NCBI RefSeq assembly: GCF_025631005.1
Contig: NZ_JAOTPL010000010.1
Span: 62,001 to 126,000 of the forward strand
Reading direction: 5' to 3'
Length of the DNA stretch: 64,000 bases
Source: Haoranjiania flava
GTDB taxonomy: Bacteria > Bacteroidota > Bacteroidia > Chitinophagales > Chitinophagaceae
Under the pieces are notes generated by a model. The model was not told the origin of the DNA and did not search any database. It saw only the letters and a program-made list of their open reading frames with translations. Both the position numbers and the translations under genes were made by a program. Positions 42,052-51,059 of the stretch are shown piece after piece; the first letter of the stretch is position 1, and every line of letters starts with the position of its first letter.

Positions 42052-42687
42052 ATGTCATTTGTAGGAAAAAAGTTCCCGAATTTAACAGTCGATGCCATGT
42101 CAGAAATGGGCGATAATCTTAGGATCAATGTTTATAAAGAAGCGGTAGAGAACAACAAGAAAGTACTTTTATTCTGGTATCCTAAAGATTTTACTTTTGT
42201 TTGCCCGACTGAATTACATGCTTTCCAGGAAGCTTTGGGAGAATTTGAAAAAAGAAATACAACAGTTATCGGCGCATCCTGCGATACACCTGAGGTGCAC
42301 TTCGCATGGCTGAACACACCGAAAGAAAACGGCGGTATTGAAGGCGTTACTTACCCAATACTGGCAGATACACACAGGGCGCTTGCAGACAGGCTTGATA
42401 TCCTGGATGTAGACTATACCATTAATGAAGAGACCGATGAAGAAGAGATCATTGGCGGCAATGTGAGCTACCGCGCTACATACCTCATAGACGAGGATGG
42501 AAAAGTATTCCACGAAAGCATCAACGATATGCCTTTGGGAAGAAACGTGCAGGAATTTTTAAGACTAATAGATGCTTACGCACACGTGCAGAAGCACGGT
42601 GAAGTGTGCCCTGCAAACTGGGAAGAAGGAAAAGATGCCATGAGTGCAGACAGAAAAGGCGTAGCAGAATATTTAAGTTCACACTAA
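42052..42687 (+). CDS. Peroxiredoxin (typical 2-Cys, AhpC/Prx1 type)
   Basis: A 211-residue thiol peroxidase that reduces hydrogen peroxide and organic peroxides. Peroxidatic C51 in DFTFVCPTEL and resolving Cys in HGEVCPANW near the C-terminus. The thioredoxin gene 12 bp downstream is the likely reductant, and no ahpF is present. The promoter region has an OxyR-like motif. Confidence 0.95.
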   Translation: MSFVGKKFPNLTVDAMSEMGDNLRINVYKEAVENNKKVLLFWYPKDFTFVCPTELHAFQEALGEFEKRNTTVIGASCDTPEVHFAWLNTPKENGGIEGVTYPILADTHRALADRLDILDVDYTINEETDEEEIIGGNVSYRATYLIDEDGKVFHESINDMPLGRNVQEFLRLIDAYAHVQKHGEVCPANWEEGKDAMSADRKGVAEYLSSH

Positions 42688-42699
42688 AAATTTAATAGT

Positions 42700-43008
42700 A
42701 TGTTCCAGGAATTGACCGAAGATAAACTTGACAGTATTATAAACGGGCAGCAAAAAGTAATGGTTCAGTATGGCGCTACCTGGTGTGGCAACTGCCGTAT
42801 CATGAAGCCGAAATTTAAAAAACTTGCATCTGAAAATAGCGATGTTGCTTTCGTGTACGTAGATGCAGAAAAATTTCCCGAAAGCAGGAAGTTTGCAAAG
42901 GTTGACAACCTGCCAACCTTTGCTGCATTTAAAAACGGCCAGCTTGTAAACCAGGTGCAAACCAACCAGGCTGAATCCCTGCATAATTTATTCAAAGAAC
43001 TTAACTAA
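42700..43008 (+). CDS. Thioredoxin family protein
   Basis: A 102-residue cytosolic thioredoxin fold with active site WCGNC (C29, C32) in place of the classical WCGPC, and the cis-Pro in DNLPTFAAF. It probably reduces the adjacent peroxiredoxin. The CGNC variant would shift the redox potential. It starts 12 bp after the peroxiredoxin stop. Confidence 0.93.
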   Translation: MFQELTEDKLDSIINGQQKVMVQYGATWCGNCRIMKPKFKKLASENSDVAFVYVDAEKFPESRKFAKVDNLPTFAAFKNGQLVNQVQTNQAESLHNLFKELN

Positions 43009-43162
43009 GTTTTTGAATGGTACGCATGCGAACCGGGGGTAGCGCACAGTTTTATAACATCACTGTTTATCATTGCTGTAAACATATTTGAAAACAAAAA
43101 ACAGCTATGCCACAACCCCCGGATAGCTATTGCGTTCATTAAAAACAATAAGAATATATAAA

Positions 43163-43411
43163 ATGAAATTACCGATAATCAGACAATTGTACCAGACTGT
43201 AGAACCCGGCAAGCTGGAAGCTGCAGCAGAAGTGTTGGAATCATTTTCAGATTTCCGCGGTGTATCCGATGAAGAGCTGAATGTTGCCGGTGAATTAATG
43301 ACCAACATTTTCGGCGCCATTGAAGTGCACCGCCTGGTGAAAGAAGGAAAAAAAGAATCAGAGGCGTTGAATGCATTTGCACAAAAAGTGTTAGGCGCTA
43401 TAGACAAATAA
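43163..43411 (+). CDS. DUF6952 family small protein
   Basis: An 82-residue acidic, helical protein (MKLPIIRQLYQTVEPGKLEAAAEVLESF). It resembles the DUF6952 family, which I recall next to peroxiredoxin and thioredoxin genes in Bacteroidota. No function is known; the conserved neighbourhood suggests a role in peroxide defence. Start at ATG 43163, the usual MKLP beginning. The 154-bp gap before it holds an inverted repeat AGCTAT...ATAGCT (43103-43128) and a distant CCGGGGG/CCCCCGG pair. Confidence 0.8.
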   Translation: MKLPIIRQLYQTVEPGKLEAAAEVLESFSDFRGVSDEELNVAGELMTNIFGAIEVHRLVKEGKKESEALNAFAQKVLGAIDK

Positions 43412-43442
43412 ATTTTTCATAGGGATTTGTAGATAGAAAAAG

Positions 43443-43470
43443 ACTGCCTGATTCTTCAGGCGGTTTTTTT
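43443..43470 (+). terminator. Rho-independent terminator of the peroxiredoxin operon
   Basis: ACTGCCTG-N6-CAGGCGGT stem (one G-T pair) followed by seven T, 32 bp after the DUF6952 stop. Confidence 0.85.
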
Positions 43471-43502
43471 ATTGCATATGTTGATCATACATCAAAATAT
43501 AA

Positions 43503-43510
43503 TACATTTG
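43503..43510 (+). promoter_or_regulatory. Minus-7 promoter box of ppc
   Basis: TACATTTG, perfect TAnnTTTG, 30 bp before the ppc start. Confidence 0.5.
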
Positions 43511-43540
43511 CAACGTTTCAACCCAAAATAGCAACTACTT

Positions 43541-46117
43541 ATGAATTACACTTACAATAAATCGCTAACAGAATTCAAGAACCTGGTGGGCACACGCTTT
43601 CAGCTTTACAACAGCCTGTTTACATCCCTGCCTTTTCATAAAGTAGAAAAAACGGGCGTACTGCTGTCTTTGTTCCTGCTGCATTGCGAAGAAGGCTATG
43701 TAAAAGGTAAAAACCCGATGGAACTGGTAGATTCTTTTTTAAGTGAATATGCTCATTATTCCAGGGAGCAGCATAAGATAGACCTGCTGTTTCGTTTTAT
43801 ACAATTTGCAGAAAGGCAGGTAGTGTTGTTCGATGCGCTCGAAGATGCTTCCTTCGGTAAAGTAAACGACATGAACGGCCGCGGCACGGTAAAACAACTG
43901 GAAAGCATTGTTTCTCAAAACAACAAAGAAGACGATCTGCGCCAGCGGTTAAAAGATTTTTCCGTAAGGCTTGTACTTACGGCTCATCCCACACAATTCT
44001 ACCCGGGAGAGGTGCTTGGTATTATTCACGACCTGAGTGATGCGCTGGAAGAAGGCCATACAGAAGAAGTAAACTCTTACCTGAAACAATTGGGCAGAAC
44101 GCCGTTTTTTAGAAAACAAAAACCCACGCCTTACAACGAGGCGCTTAGCCTGGTATGGTACCTGGAGAATGTATTTTATCACGCAGCAGGCAATATTTTA
44201 CACCAGTTAAAAACTTTATTCAACGATGTGGTAGACGATAAAAACCCCGTAATCAGGTTAGGCTTCTGGCCTGGCGGCGACCGTGATGGTAACCCGTTTG
44301 TGAAGTCAGAAACAACTTTGCAGGTGGCCAGGAAACTCAAAAATGCCATCATGCATTGTTATTACCGCGATGTGCGGGAAATGAAGCGCAGACTTACTTT
44401 CAGGAACGTAGATACCGTGTTGCAGGAGGTGGAGGCGTCTCTTTACGGATTTTTATTTGAAAACAAAGACAGCAGCTATATTTCACAAGACGAACTCATA
44501 GCAATCTTCACAAAATTGCGGGATGTAGTTCAGAGAGATCACAATGGTTTACACATCAGCATGATCGATCAATTTATAGCCAGAGTGCAGATATTCGGTA
44601 CTTTTTTTGCTACGCTCGACATTCGCCAGGACAGCTCTGTACACAGGGAACTGGTGCGCTGCCTTAATGAGAAATTTCACTTGCTTCCAAAGAACTACGA
44701 TGCTTTAAGCGAAGAGGAAAAAATTGAAGCGCTGCTGAAAATGAAGGCTGAAAAGGATCTTGCTTACCCCAATGAGACTTTTGAAGACACGCTGAAGGTA
44801 ATGAAAACGGTGAAACAAATTCAGAAAGAGAATGGCGAACAAGGCTGTAACCGTTACATCATCAGCCATTGCGAGACGGCGCTGGATATGATGGAGGTAT
44901 TTGCGTTGTTTAAATTGTCCGGCTGGAATATGCATAAGCTTTCTGTAGATATTGTGCCTTTATTTGAAACTATTGAGGATCTGCAGAATGCAGAGAAAGT
45001 GATGAAACAGCTGTATGAAAATAAGGTCTACAGCAAACATATTGCACAGCGGGGCAATAACCAGACCATCATGCTAGGTTTTTCAGACGGCACCAAAGAC
45101 GGCGGCTACCTTATGGCCAACTGGCGCATCTACCAGGCAAAGGAAAAACTTACAGCGCTCTCCAGGCAATACAATATCAATGTGTTATTCTTCGACGGCA
45201 GAGGAGGCCCTCCTTCGCGCGGCGGCGGAAAAACACACCGTTTCTATGCCTCCATGGGTGAAACTATTGAAAACAAAGAAATACAGCTAACCATACAGGG
45301 ACAAACCGTAAGCTCTAATTTCGGTACCATAGACTCGGCGATCTACAATATCGAACAGCTTATCAACGCGGGCATAGTTGATGATGTATCTGATGAAAAA
45401 GTAAAAGCATTTACTGAAAAAGAAAATGCATTGTTTGAAGAGTTGGCAAATGAAAGCTTCCGGTCATACACCGAGCTAAAGTCGCATCCGTATTTCCTGG
45501 AATATCTGTCTCATGCAAGCCCTCTGCGTTTTTACGGCGATACCAATATCGGCAGCAGGCCTGCTAAGCGCAATGCATCTTCGAAAATAAACATGAATGA
45601 CCTGCGTGCTATTCCGTATGTCGGCTCCTGGAGCCAGATAAAGCAAAACGTTACCGGCTATTACGGCCTTGGCACTGCTTTAAGTGTATTGGAGAAAAAA
45701 GGAAAATGGAAGGAGTTGAAAGCTTTGTATAGCAGTTCATTGTTTTTCCGCGCCCTGATGGACAACAGCCAGATGTCTATGCAGAAATGTTTTTTTCCCA
45801 TCACACGCCACCAGTCTGAACACCCGGTGTACGGTGAAGTATGGGAAATGGTTCACGAAGAGTTCCTGCTTACAGAAAAGATGGTACTAAAGCTGGCCGG
45901 CGAATCGGAACTGATGGAAAAATACCCGGTAGAAAAAATGTCTATCCAGATGCGCGAAAGAATTGTATTGCCATTGCTCACCATACAGCAGTACGCTATG
46001 CATAAGGTCAGCGAGATCAATGCCAGGCACAGCGATTCGGACTTCAAGTCCACTTATGAAAAAATGATCATGCGCTGCTCTTTCGGCATTATTAACGCGG
46101 GAAGAAATTCGGCGTAG
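43541..46117 (+). CDS. ppc: Phosphoenolpyruvate carboxylase
   Basis: An 858-residue enzyme that carboxylates phosphoenolpyruvate to oxaloacetate, refilling the TCA cycle. Catalytic motifs: VLTAHPTQFYPGEV (catalytic His), FWPGGDRDGNPFV and GRGGPPSRGGGKTH, and a C-terminus ending NAGRNSA in place of the usual NTG. Length is slightly below the 880-970 common in other phyla, typical of Bacteroidota forms. Own promoter and flanking terminators indicate a single-gene unit. Confidence 0.95.
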   Translation: MNYTYNKSLTEFKNLVGTRFQLYNSLFTSLPFHKVEKTGVLLSLFLLHCEEGYVKGKNPMELVDSFLSEYAHYSREQHKIDLLFRFIQFAERQVVLFDALEDASFGKVNDMNGRGTVKQLESIVSQNNKEDDLRQRLKDFSVRLVLTAHPTQFYPGEVLGIIHDLSDALEEGHTEEVNSYLKQLGRTPFFRKQKPTPYNEALSLVWYLENVFYHAAGNILHQLKTLFNDVVDDKNPVIRLGFWPGGDRDGNPFVKSETTLQVARKLKNAIMHCYYRDVREMKRRLTFRNVDTVLQEVEASLYGFLFENKDSSYISQDELIAIFTKLRDVVQRDHNGLHISMIDQFIARVQIFGTFFATLDIRQDSSVHRELVRCLNEKFHLLPKNYDALSEEEKIEALLKMKAEKDLAYPNETFEDTLKVMKTVKQIQKENGEQGCNRYIISHCETALDMMEVFALFKLSGWNMHKLSVDIVPLFETIEDLQNAEKVMKQLYENKVYSKHIAQRGNNQTIMLGFSDGTKDGGYLMANWRIYQAKEKLTALSRQYNINVLFFDGRGGPPSRGGGKTHRFYASMGETIENKEIQLTIQGQTVSSNFGTIDSAIYNIEQLINAGIVDDVSDEKVKAFTEKENALFEELANESFRSYTELKSHPYFLEYLSHASPLRFYGDTNIGSRPAKRNASSKINMNDLRAIPYVGSWSQIKQNVTGYYGLGTALSVLEKKGKWKELKALYSSSLFFRALMDNSQMSMQKCFFPITRHQSEHPVYGEVWEMVHEEFLLTEKMVLKLAGESELMEKYPVEKMSIQMRERIVLPLLTIQQYAMHKVSEINARHSDSDFKSTYEKMIMRCSFGIINAGRNSA

Positions 46118-46154
46118 AGGCATTAGCCCGGATCATATTGTTACAGCATTGCAG

Positions 46155-46179
46155 GCCTGCTATTTAGAAAATAGCGGGC
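46155..46179 (+). terminator. Terminator-like hairpin after ppc
   Basis: GCCTGCTATTT-AGA-AAATAGCGGGC, an 11-bp stem with one G-T pair, 37 bp past the ppc stop. The following T run is weak (TTGTTACTT). Confidence 0.6.
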
Positions 46180-46200
46180 TTGTTACTTAACAGCCTCCAA

Positions 46201-46227
46201 TAAAAAAGGATGCCTTTCGACATCCTT
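46201..46227 (-). terminator. Terminator of tRNA-Met
   Basis: On the minus strand AAGGATG-N8-CATCCTT followed by T6, directly 3' of the tRNA. Confidence 0.8.
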
Positions 46228-46230
46228 CTG

Positions 46231-46304
46231 TAGCGGAGACGGGAGTTGAACCCGTGACCTCAGGGTTATGAATCCTGCGCTCTAACCATCTGAGCTACCC
46301 CGCC
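46231..46304 (-). tRNA. tRNA-Met (CAT)
   Basis: A 74-nt cloverleaf on the minus strand: acceptor GGCGGGG/CTCCGCT (two G-T pairs), D arm GCTC...GAGC, anticodon stem CAGGA/TCCTG with loop TTCATAA (CAT), T arm ACGGG-TTCAACT-CCCGT, discriminator A; CCA is not encoded. It looks like elongator tRNA-Met; tRNA-Ile2 with a modified CAT cannot be wholly excluded. Confidence 0.93.
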
Positions 46305-46437
46305 AAAAAAATTGAGAACTTATACACTTGCTCATCTCCTAAATCACGCTGTATAAATGATTATCACCGGTATTGCAAGGGTTGCAAAAGTAATTCTATT
46401 TTTCAAATCATCAAAAAATAACACCAGGATTTTTGAT

Positions 46438-46471
46438 AAAAAAAAAAGGCCCGTAGTGGAAACTACAGACC
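46438..46471 (-). terminator. Rho-independent terminator downstream of the aminotransferase
   Basis: On the minus strand GGTCTGTAGT-TTCC-ACTACGGGCC, a 10-bp stem with two G-T pairs, followed by ten T. It lies 139 bp beyond the aminotransferase stop. Confidence 0.8.
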
Positions 46472-46609
46472 GTCTTCGATTGCTTGCCATATGAAAAAAG
46501 AGTTAAATAAATTTTTGTGAACCAGGCACTCTGCCTCGTTTTGCACAGCCTTCAAGTACAAAGATAAAGATGTGATTGAAATAAACAAAAAAATCCAATG
46601 TTTTTGTCT

Positions 46610-47800
46610 TTATCTTTTGTAGACTTTTAGTGCTTCCTCTAAAACGTCCATTGCCTCGTTTATACTATCTGAATTTAATACGTAGGCAAGGCGCACTTCG
46701 TTTCTTCCCAAACCCCTGGTAGCATAGAACCCGGGGGCCGGCGCTATCATCACGGTTTTTCCATTGTGCGAGAAACTTTCCAGCAGCCACTGGCAAAAAT
46801 CTTCAGCATCCTCAATAGGCAGTTTAGCCATTGCATAAAAAGCGCCGCCAGGAGTAGGGCATACAACGCCTTCCATTTTCTGTAAGCGTGATACCAGCGT
46901 GTCACGGCGTTTGCGGTATTCCTCTTTGGTTGCTTCAAAATAATCTGCAGGCAGTTCTGTCGCTGCTTCGCCCAATACCTGTCCGAAAGTGGGCGGGCTA
47001 AGGCGTGCCTGTGCAAATTTCATTACCGTATTATACAGTTCTTTGTTTTTAGTGACCAATGCGCCAATGCGCGCGCCGCATGCACTGTAGCGCTTACTGA
47101 TAGTATCTACCAGCACTACATTGTTTTCCGCACCTTTGAGGTTCATGGCGCTGAAGTGGTCGCCGTCGTAACAAAACTCTCTGTAGGCTTCATCTGAAAA
47201 CAGGTACAGGTTGTGCTTTAAAATTATTTCCTTAAGGGTTTCCATTTCTTCGCGGCTGTACAGGTAACCCGTGGGATTATTTGGATTACAAATGACAATC
47301 GCTTTGGTCCTGGATGTGATCAGTTTTTCAAAATCAGTCACAGGCGGCAGTGCAAAACCATTATCTATGGAAGAGGCAACCGGTACAATACTGATGCCGC
47401 CTTCGATTGCAAAGCTGTTGTAGTTAGCATAGAGCGGTTCGGGGATAATGATCTCATCACCTGCATCGCAACAGGCCATAAAGCCGAAGATAATAGCTTC
47501 TGAACCGCCCGTGGTAATAATGATGTCTGTATAATCTACATCAATGCCTGCACGTTTATAATTTTCAGCCAGTTTTCTCCTGTAAGATTCATTGCCTGCA
47601 CTGTGTGAGTATTCCACGATCTTTGAAGAGTAATTCTTTACAGCCTGAACGGCAGCTTCCGGGGTTTCTATATCCGGCTGGCCGATATTCAGGTGGAATA
47701 CCTGAATACCGCGTGCTTTGGCAGCTTCTGCATATGGTACCAGTTTCCTGATCGGGGATTCAGGCATTTGCCCGCCTCTTTTACTAATGGTTAACGACAT
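46610..47800 (-). CDS. Pyridoxal-phosphate aminotransferase (class I/II, AspC-like)
   Basis: A 396-residue fold-type I aminotransferase. PLP lysine in SKRYSACGARIG, Asn/Asp contacts in NPNNPTGYLY and LFSDEAYREF, C-terminal Arg in RNEVRLAYVLN. Most similar in pattern to aspartate or broad-specificity aminotransferases; the amino acid substrate is not certain. Last gene of a leftward group with the glycosyltransferase 11 bp upstream. Confidence 0.9.
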   Translation of the reverse strand: MSLTISKRGGQMPESPIRKLVPYAEAAKARGIQVFHLNIGQPDIETPEAAVQAVKNYSSKIVEYSHSAGNESYRRKLAENYKRAGIDVDYTDIIITTGGSEAIIFGFMACCDAGDEIIIPEPLYANYNSFAIEGGISIVPVASSIDNGFALPPVTDFEKLITSRTKAIVICNPNNPTGYLYSREEMETLKEIILKHNLYLFSDEAYREFCYDGDHFSAMNLKGAENNVVLVDTISKRYSACGARIGALVTKNKELYNTVMKFAQARLSPPTFGQVLGEAATELPADYFEATKEEYRKRRDTLVSRLQKMEGVVCPTPGGAFYAMAKLPIEDAEDFCQWLLESFSHNGKTVMIAPAPGFYATRGLGRNEVRLAYVLNSDSINEAMDVLEEALKVYKR

Positions 47801-47811
47801 AGTATTTGTTT

Positions 47812-48753
47812 TTAAACGCCGATTTTTTCTTCTATTAAATAAACATTCCTTTCCGAAGCATTCCTTGTAACCAGTTCTCCTACAAAGCCTGCAAGGAACA
47901 ACTGCATACCAATGATCATGACCGTGAGTGAAATATAAAAAGCAGGGCTATTGGTAAGCCAGAAGTGCGGCAATACAAGCTTTTGCACGATCAGGAATAA
48001 TATGATGAGCAAACCGATTATAAAAAACAAAGTTCCGTACAACCCGAAAAAATGCATGGGCCGCTTACCGAATTTACTGATAAAACTGATGGTAAACAAA
48101 TCCAGAAAACCATTGACAAAACGGTTAAGCCCGAATTTGGTAACGCCATATTTCCTGGGGCGATGCTCCACAACCTTTTCGCCTATTTTCCTGAAGCCTG
48201 CCCATTTGGCCAGCACAGGGATGTAGCGGTGCATTTCCCCGAACACCTCAATGCTTTTAACTACTTTATTCCTGTATGCTTTCAGCCCGCAGTTAAAATC
48301 GTGCAGTTGTATTTTAGAACTTTTCCTGGCAACAGCATTGAATAATTTGGAAGGCAGGTTTTTAGTAAGCTTATTGTCGTAACGCTTTTTTTTCCAGCCG
48401 CTCACCACATCGTATCCGCCATGGATGATCATATCTCTTAAACCCGGTATTTCGTCGGGGCTGTCCTGCATATCGGCATCCATGGTAATTACCACATCGC
48501 CTTTTGCCGCTTTGAAGCCTTCATTGAGCGCGGCAGATTTTCCATAATTCCGCTGGAATTTTATGCCTTTAAAATTGGTATTTATTTTCGAGATGTGCTG
48601 GATGATCTCCCAGCTTGTATCGGTACTACCATCGTCGATCATTATTACTTCATAAGTAAAATTATTCTCTTTCATCACGCGTGTGATCCAGTCGCTCAGC
48701 TCCGGCAAAGATTCTTCTTCATTAAACAAGGGAACAACTACTGTAATATCCAT
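47812..48753 (-). CDS. Glycosyltransferase family 2, polyprenyl-phosphate sugar transferase (GtrB/DPM1-like)
   Basis: A 313-residue GT2 enzyme: VVPLFNEEESLPEL at the N-terminus, metal-binding ITMDADMQDSPDEI, HDFNCGLKAYR, then two C-terminal transmembrane helices (about 235-260 and 270-295). It would transfer a sugar from a nucleotide to polyprenyl phosphate on the inner face of the membrane, supplying glycan or lipid modification. It starts 6 bp after the DUF4199 gene ends. Confidence 0.9.
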   Translation of the reverse strand: MDITVVVPLFNEEESLPELSDWITRVMKENNFTYEVIMIDDGSTDTSWEIIQHISKINTNFKGIKFQRNYGKSAALNEGFKAAKGDVVITMDADMQDSPDEIPGLRDMIIHGGYDVVSGWKKKRYDNKLTKNLPSKLFNAVARKSSKIQLHDFNCGLKAYRNKVVKSIEVFGEMHRYIPVLAKWAGFRKIGEKVVEHRPRKYGVTKFGLNRFVNGFLDLFTISFISKFGKRPMHFFGLYGTLFFIIGLLIILFLIVQKLVLPHFWLTNSPAFYISLTVMIIGMQLFLAGFVGELVTRNASERNVYLIEEKIGV

Positions 48754-48759
48754 AAATAT

Positions 48760-49272
48760 CTATTTAATTTCTGTTTGGTCGTATGCATTGTTTTTCTTTA
48801 CTAAAGATGCTGCAAGCAATGCGCCTACTATACCCGATATTGCATACATAAACAGGGTAGAGCTTATAGTAAGTACATTAAAATATTTTTTAGAGAAACT
48901 GAATTGCTGTTCCACTTCTTCTCTGGGTACGCCTACTTCAATTAATTCTTTCTGTCGCTCTGCAATGAGCCTGGTGGTGTGTTCAGGAAAAATTACCTGG
49001 GAAGCCAGGATATTCCAGGCTACCATGATCAGCGCTGTAACGCAAATAGCTTTAAAGCCGTAGCCGAATACATCACTGAAACGCGTATTGCCTGTGCGTT
49101 TTGCATAATTGAAACAAAAAAATATCACCGCAATTACTATAAGCGGGTAAATAAGATAGCTTAAATAATTATTGCCGTAAACCCCTGTAAGGTGATATAT
49201 GACGGCGAGTACAATCAAAAAAACTGCAAGCAGCGCACCGTCTCTGATATGCGTTCCTGATCTTTTATTCAT
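48760..49272 (-). CDS. DUF4199 family membrane protein
   Basis: A 170-residue protein with four hydrophobic helices (about 11-30, 33-52, 70-90, 138-160). The helix order and the EVGVPREEVEQQ loop fit DUF4199, a Bacteroidota family of unknown function commonly next to the GT2 and dihydroorotase-like genes, as here. It lies 11 bp after the dihydroorotase-like gene. Confidence 0.85.
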   Translation of the reverse strand: MNKRSGTHIRDGALLAVFLIVLAVIYHLTGVYGNNYLSYLIYPLIVIAVIFFCFNYAKRTGNTRFSDVFGYGFKAICVTALIMVAWNILASQVIFPEHTTRLIAERQKELIEVGVPREEVEQQFSFSKKYFNVLTISSTLFMYAISGIVGALLAASLVKKNNAYDQTEIK

Positions 49273-49283
49273 CGCAAAGAAAT

Positions 49284-50543
49284 TTAATTTTTATAAAAAT
49301 TATTTTTTGCAAATACTGCTTCTACTCTGCCTTTCAGCTCCTTGCCAAAAAAAGGAGAGTTGATAGATTTGCTCTTGTTTATTTCTTTCGTAAATATAAA
49401 TGTTTTTTCTGTAGAAAACACGGTAAGCTCTGCCGGCTGGCCTTTTTTAATTGTTGTGGGCAGCCCAAAGATGGCTCGGTTGTTTAGGGAGAAAAGCCTT
49501 GCAATTTGCAATGGAGTAAGTTCAGGTATGGCGGTCTTTACAACGGGATATGCGGTTTGTAAACCGATCATGCCGTTTTTGGCGTATTCAAATTCGCAAT
49601 CTTTATCATCCAGATGCTGGGGGAAATGATGTACGGCAATAGAATCGATCTGGCCATTGCTTACTGCGTCTCTCAACGCATCGCGGTCGCTGCGGTTTCT
49701 TAATGGCGTGTTGAGTTTCAGGTTGGTGTCATAACTTGTAAGGTCTTCATCGCAGAGCAGCAGGTGATAGGGCGTAACACTGCAAGTGATGTTGAGGCCT
49801 TCTTTTTTTGCATTGCTGATAAGCTCCACACTTTTAGCTGTTGATATACCGGTGATGTGCAGCCTGCTGTTTGTATACCGCAATAGTTCAATATCGCGCA
49901 TGATCATAATATGCTCGGCCACCGCAGGCATTCCGGGGAGGCCCAGTTGGGTGGATACAATTCCTTCGTTCATTAAGCCGTTGCTGCCAAAGGTAGATTC
50001 TACGGGCTGTGTAATGATGAGGCCATTGATGGTTTTAATATATTGTAAGGCTTTTACCAGCAAGCCCGGAGACTGTATTGTTTTTTTGCCGTCGGAAAAT
50101 GCGGTGCTGCCTGAGTCAGCCATATCGTACATTTCAGCCAGGTCTTTTCCTTCCAGTTCACGGCTTACGGCACCCAGTGGAATGATGTCTGCCGCTGCAT
50201 TGTTTGCTTTGTTCACCACATATTCCACCGAAGCTTTATTCTGTACCGAAGGAGATGTGTTGGGTAGAATAAGCACTTTGGTAAAGCCTCCGTGTACGGC
50301 GGCAAGCGCACCGGTTGTAATGGTTTCTTTATGTTCAAAGCCAGGATCTGCAAAATCAGAAAATATCTCCATCCAGCCTGGAGAAACAAATGTGTTTTGC
50401 GCATCGAAACATTCAATATCATTTTTTGAAATATCATTTTCTATTGCCGTAATAATGCCGTTTTCAATTAAAATGTCTGTTTTTTTGTTGTTGTGTGAAG
50501 CGTTATCATCAACAATATGCGCGTTCTTAATGAGCAAATCCAT
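49284..50543 (-). CDS. Dihydroorotase-like protein, predicted inactive (PyrX type)
   Basis: A 419-residue amidohydrolase-fold protein that aligns along its whole length with dihydroorotase but has lost the metal site. The H-x-H motif is FSD (F61, D63) before ADPGFEHKE. HVST reads GIST in LHITGISTAKS, the HAED-type histidine is replaced in QPVE, and TDHAPH is VHHFPQH. Such proteins (PyrX, PyrC') can serve as structural partners of aspartate transcarbamoylase. An active pyrC should then exist elsewhere. First gene of the operon continuing with DUF4199, GT2 and the aminotransferase. Confidence 0.85.
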   Translation of the reverse strand: MDLLIKNAHIVDDNASHNNKKTDILIENGIITAIENDISKNDIECFDAQNTFVSPGWMEIFSDFADPGFEHKETITTGALAAVHGGFTKVLILPNTSPSVQNKASVEYVVNKANNAAADIIPLGAVSRELEGKDLAEMYDMADSGSTAFSDGKKTIQSPGLLVKALQYIKTINGLIITQPVESTFGSNGLMNEGIVSTQLGLPGMPAVAEHIMIMRDIELLRYTNSRLHITGISTAKSVELISNAKKEGLNITCSVTPYHLLLCDEDLTSYDTNLKLNTPLRNRSDRDALRDAVSNGQIDSIAVHHFPQHLDDKDCEFEYAKNGMIGLQTAYPVVKTAIPELTPLQIARLFSLNNRAIFGLPTTIKKGQPAELTVFSTEKTFIFTKEINKSKSINSPFFGKELKGRVEAVFAKNNFYKN

Positions 50544-50593
50544 AATCTTTCAAAAAATTTAGTGCAATATACTTTAAATCAGTAAAAACGTAT

Positions 50594-50601
50594 TAAATTT
50601 G
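50594..50601 (+). promoter_or_regulatory. Minus-7 promoter box of tRNA-Pro
   Basis: TAAATTTG, perfect TAnnTTTG, 19 bp before the tRNA 5' end. Confidence 0.5.
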
Positions 50602-50620
50602 TGCCCCCAACTTTAAAGTT

Positions 50621-50694
50621 CGGGACGTAGCGCAGCCCGGTAGCGCACTTGCATGGGGTGCAAGGGGTCGCTAGTTCGAATCTAGTCGTCCCGA
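50621..50694 (+). tRNA. tRNA-Pro (GGG)
   Basis: A 74-nt cloverleaf: acceptor CGGGACG/CGTCCCG, D arm GCGC...GCGC, anticodon stem CTTGC/GCAAG with loop ATGGGGT (anticodon GGG), T arm CTAG-TTCGAAT-CTAG, discriminator A. CCA not encoded. No integrated element is attached to it. Confidence 0.93.
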
Positions 50695-50703
50695 CTGTTT
50701 TAA

Positions 50704-50741
50704 AAGCACTTACAAATTAAAAAATGTAGGTGCTTTTTTTT
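50704..50741 (+). terminator. Rho-independent terminator of tRNA-Pro
   Basis: AAGCACTTAC-N12-GTAGGTGCTT, a 10-bp stem with one G-T pair and eight T. The roughly 290 bp from here to the sigma factor promoter hold nothing I can support. Confidence 0.85.
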
Positions 50742-51033
50742 ATGTATTGATTTACTGTTTAAAATATCTGTGCTTTCAACAGTAGTTCTCCGATAAAAGC
50801 TTATTACAGTATTTATAAGCGTTGGTAGCATATTCAACGGATGCAGGTATTGTGCAAAAACAATTCACAGCCTCCATAATGCATCTCTTACTATTATACT
50901 ATACTCGTGATCTCTTAATTACTAAAAAAAATTTACCACATTTTAGGTTTGAAATAGTTTGCGACCACATGCTTTCACAACTAGCGAAACTTTATAAAAG
51001 TATTTCTATACTGCAGATGTGAAGATTTTTTAT

Positions 51034-51041
51034 TAAGTTTG
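51034..51041 (+). promoter_or_regulatory. Minus-7 promoter box of the ECF sigma gene
   Basis: TAAGTTTG, perfect TAnnTTTG, 18 bp before ATG 51060. It overlaps the alternative TTG start at 51039, which is therefore excluded. Confidence 0.5.
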
Positions 51042-51059
51042 TTTTCTATCGGTTTATTA

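Noticed and set aside
50822..51022. A 66-codon open frame between tRNA-Pro and the sigma factor gene.
   Set aside because: Isolated, low-complexity composition, no promoter box and no family resemblance.
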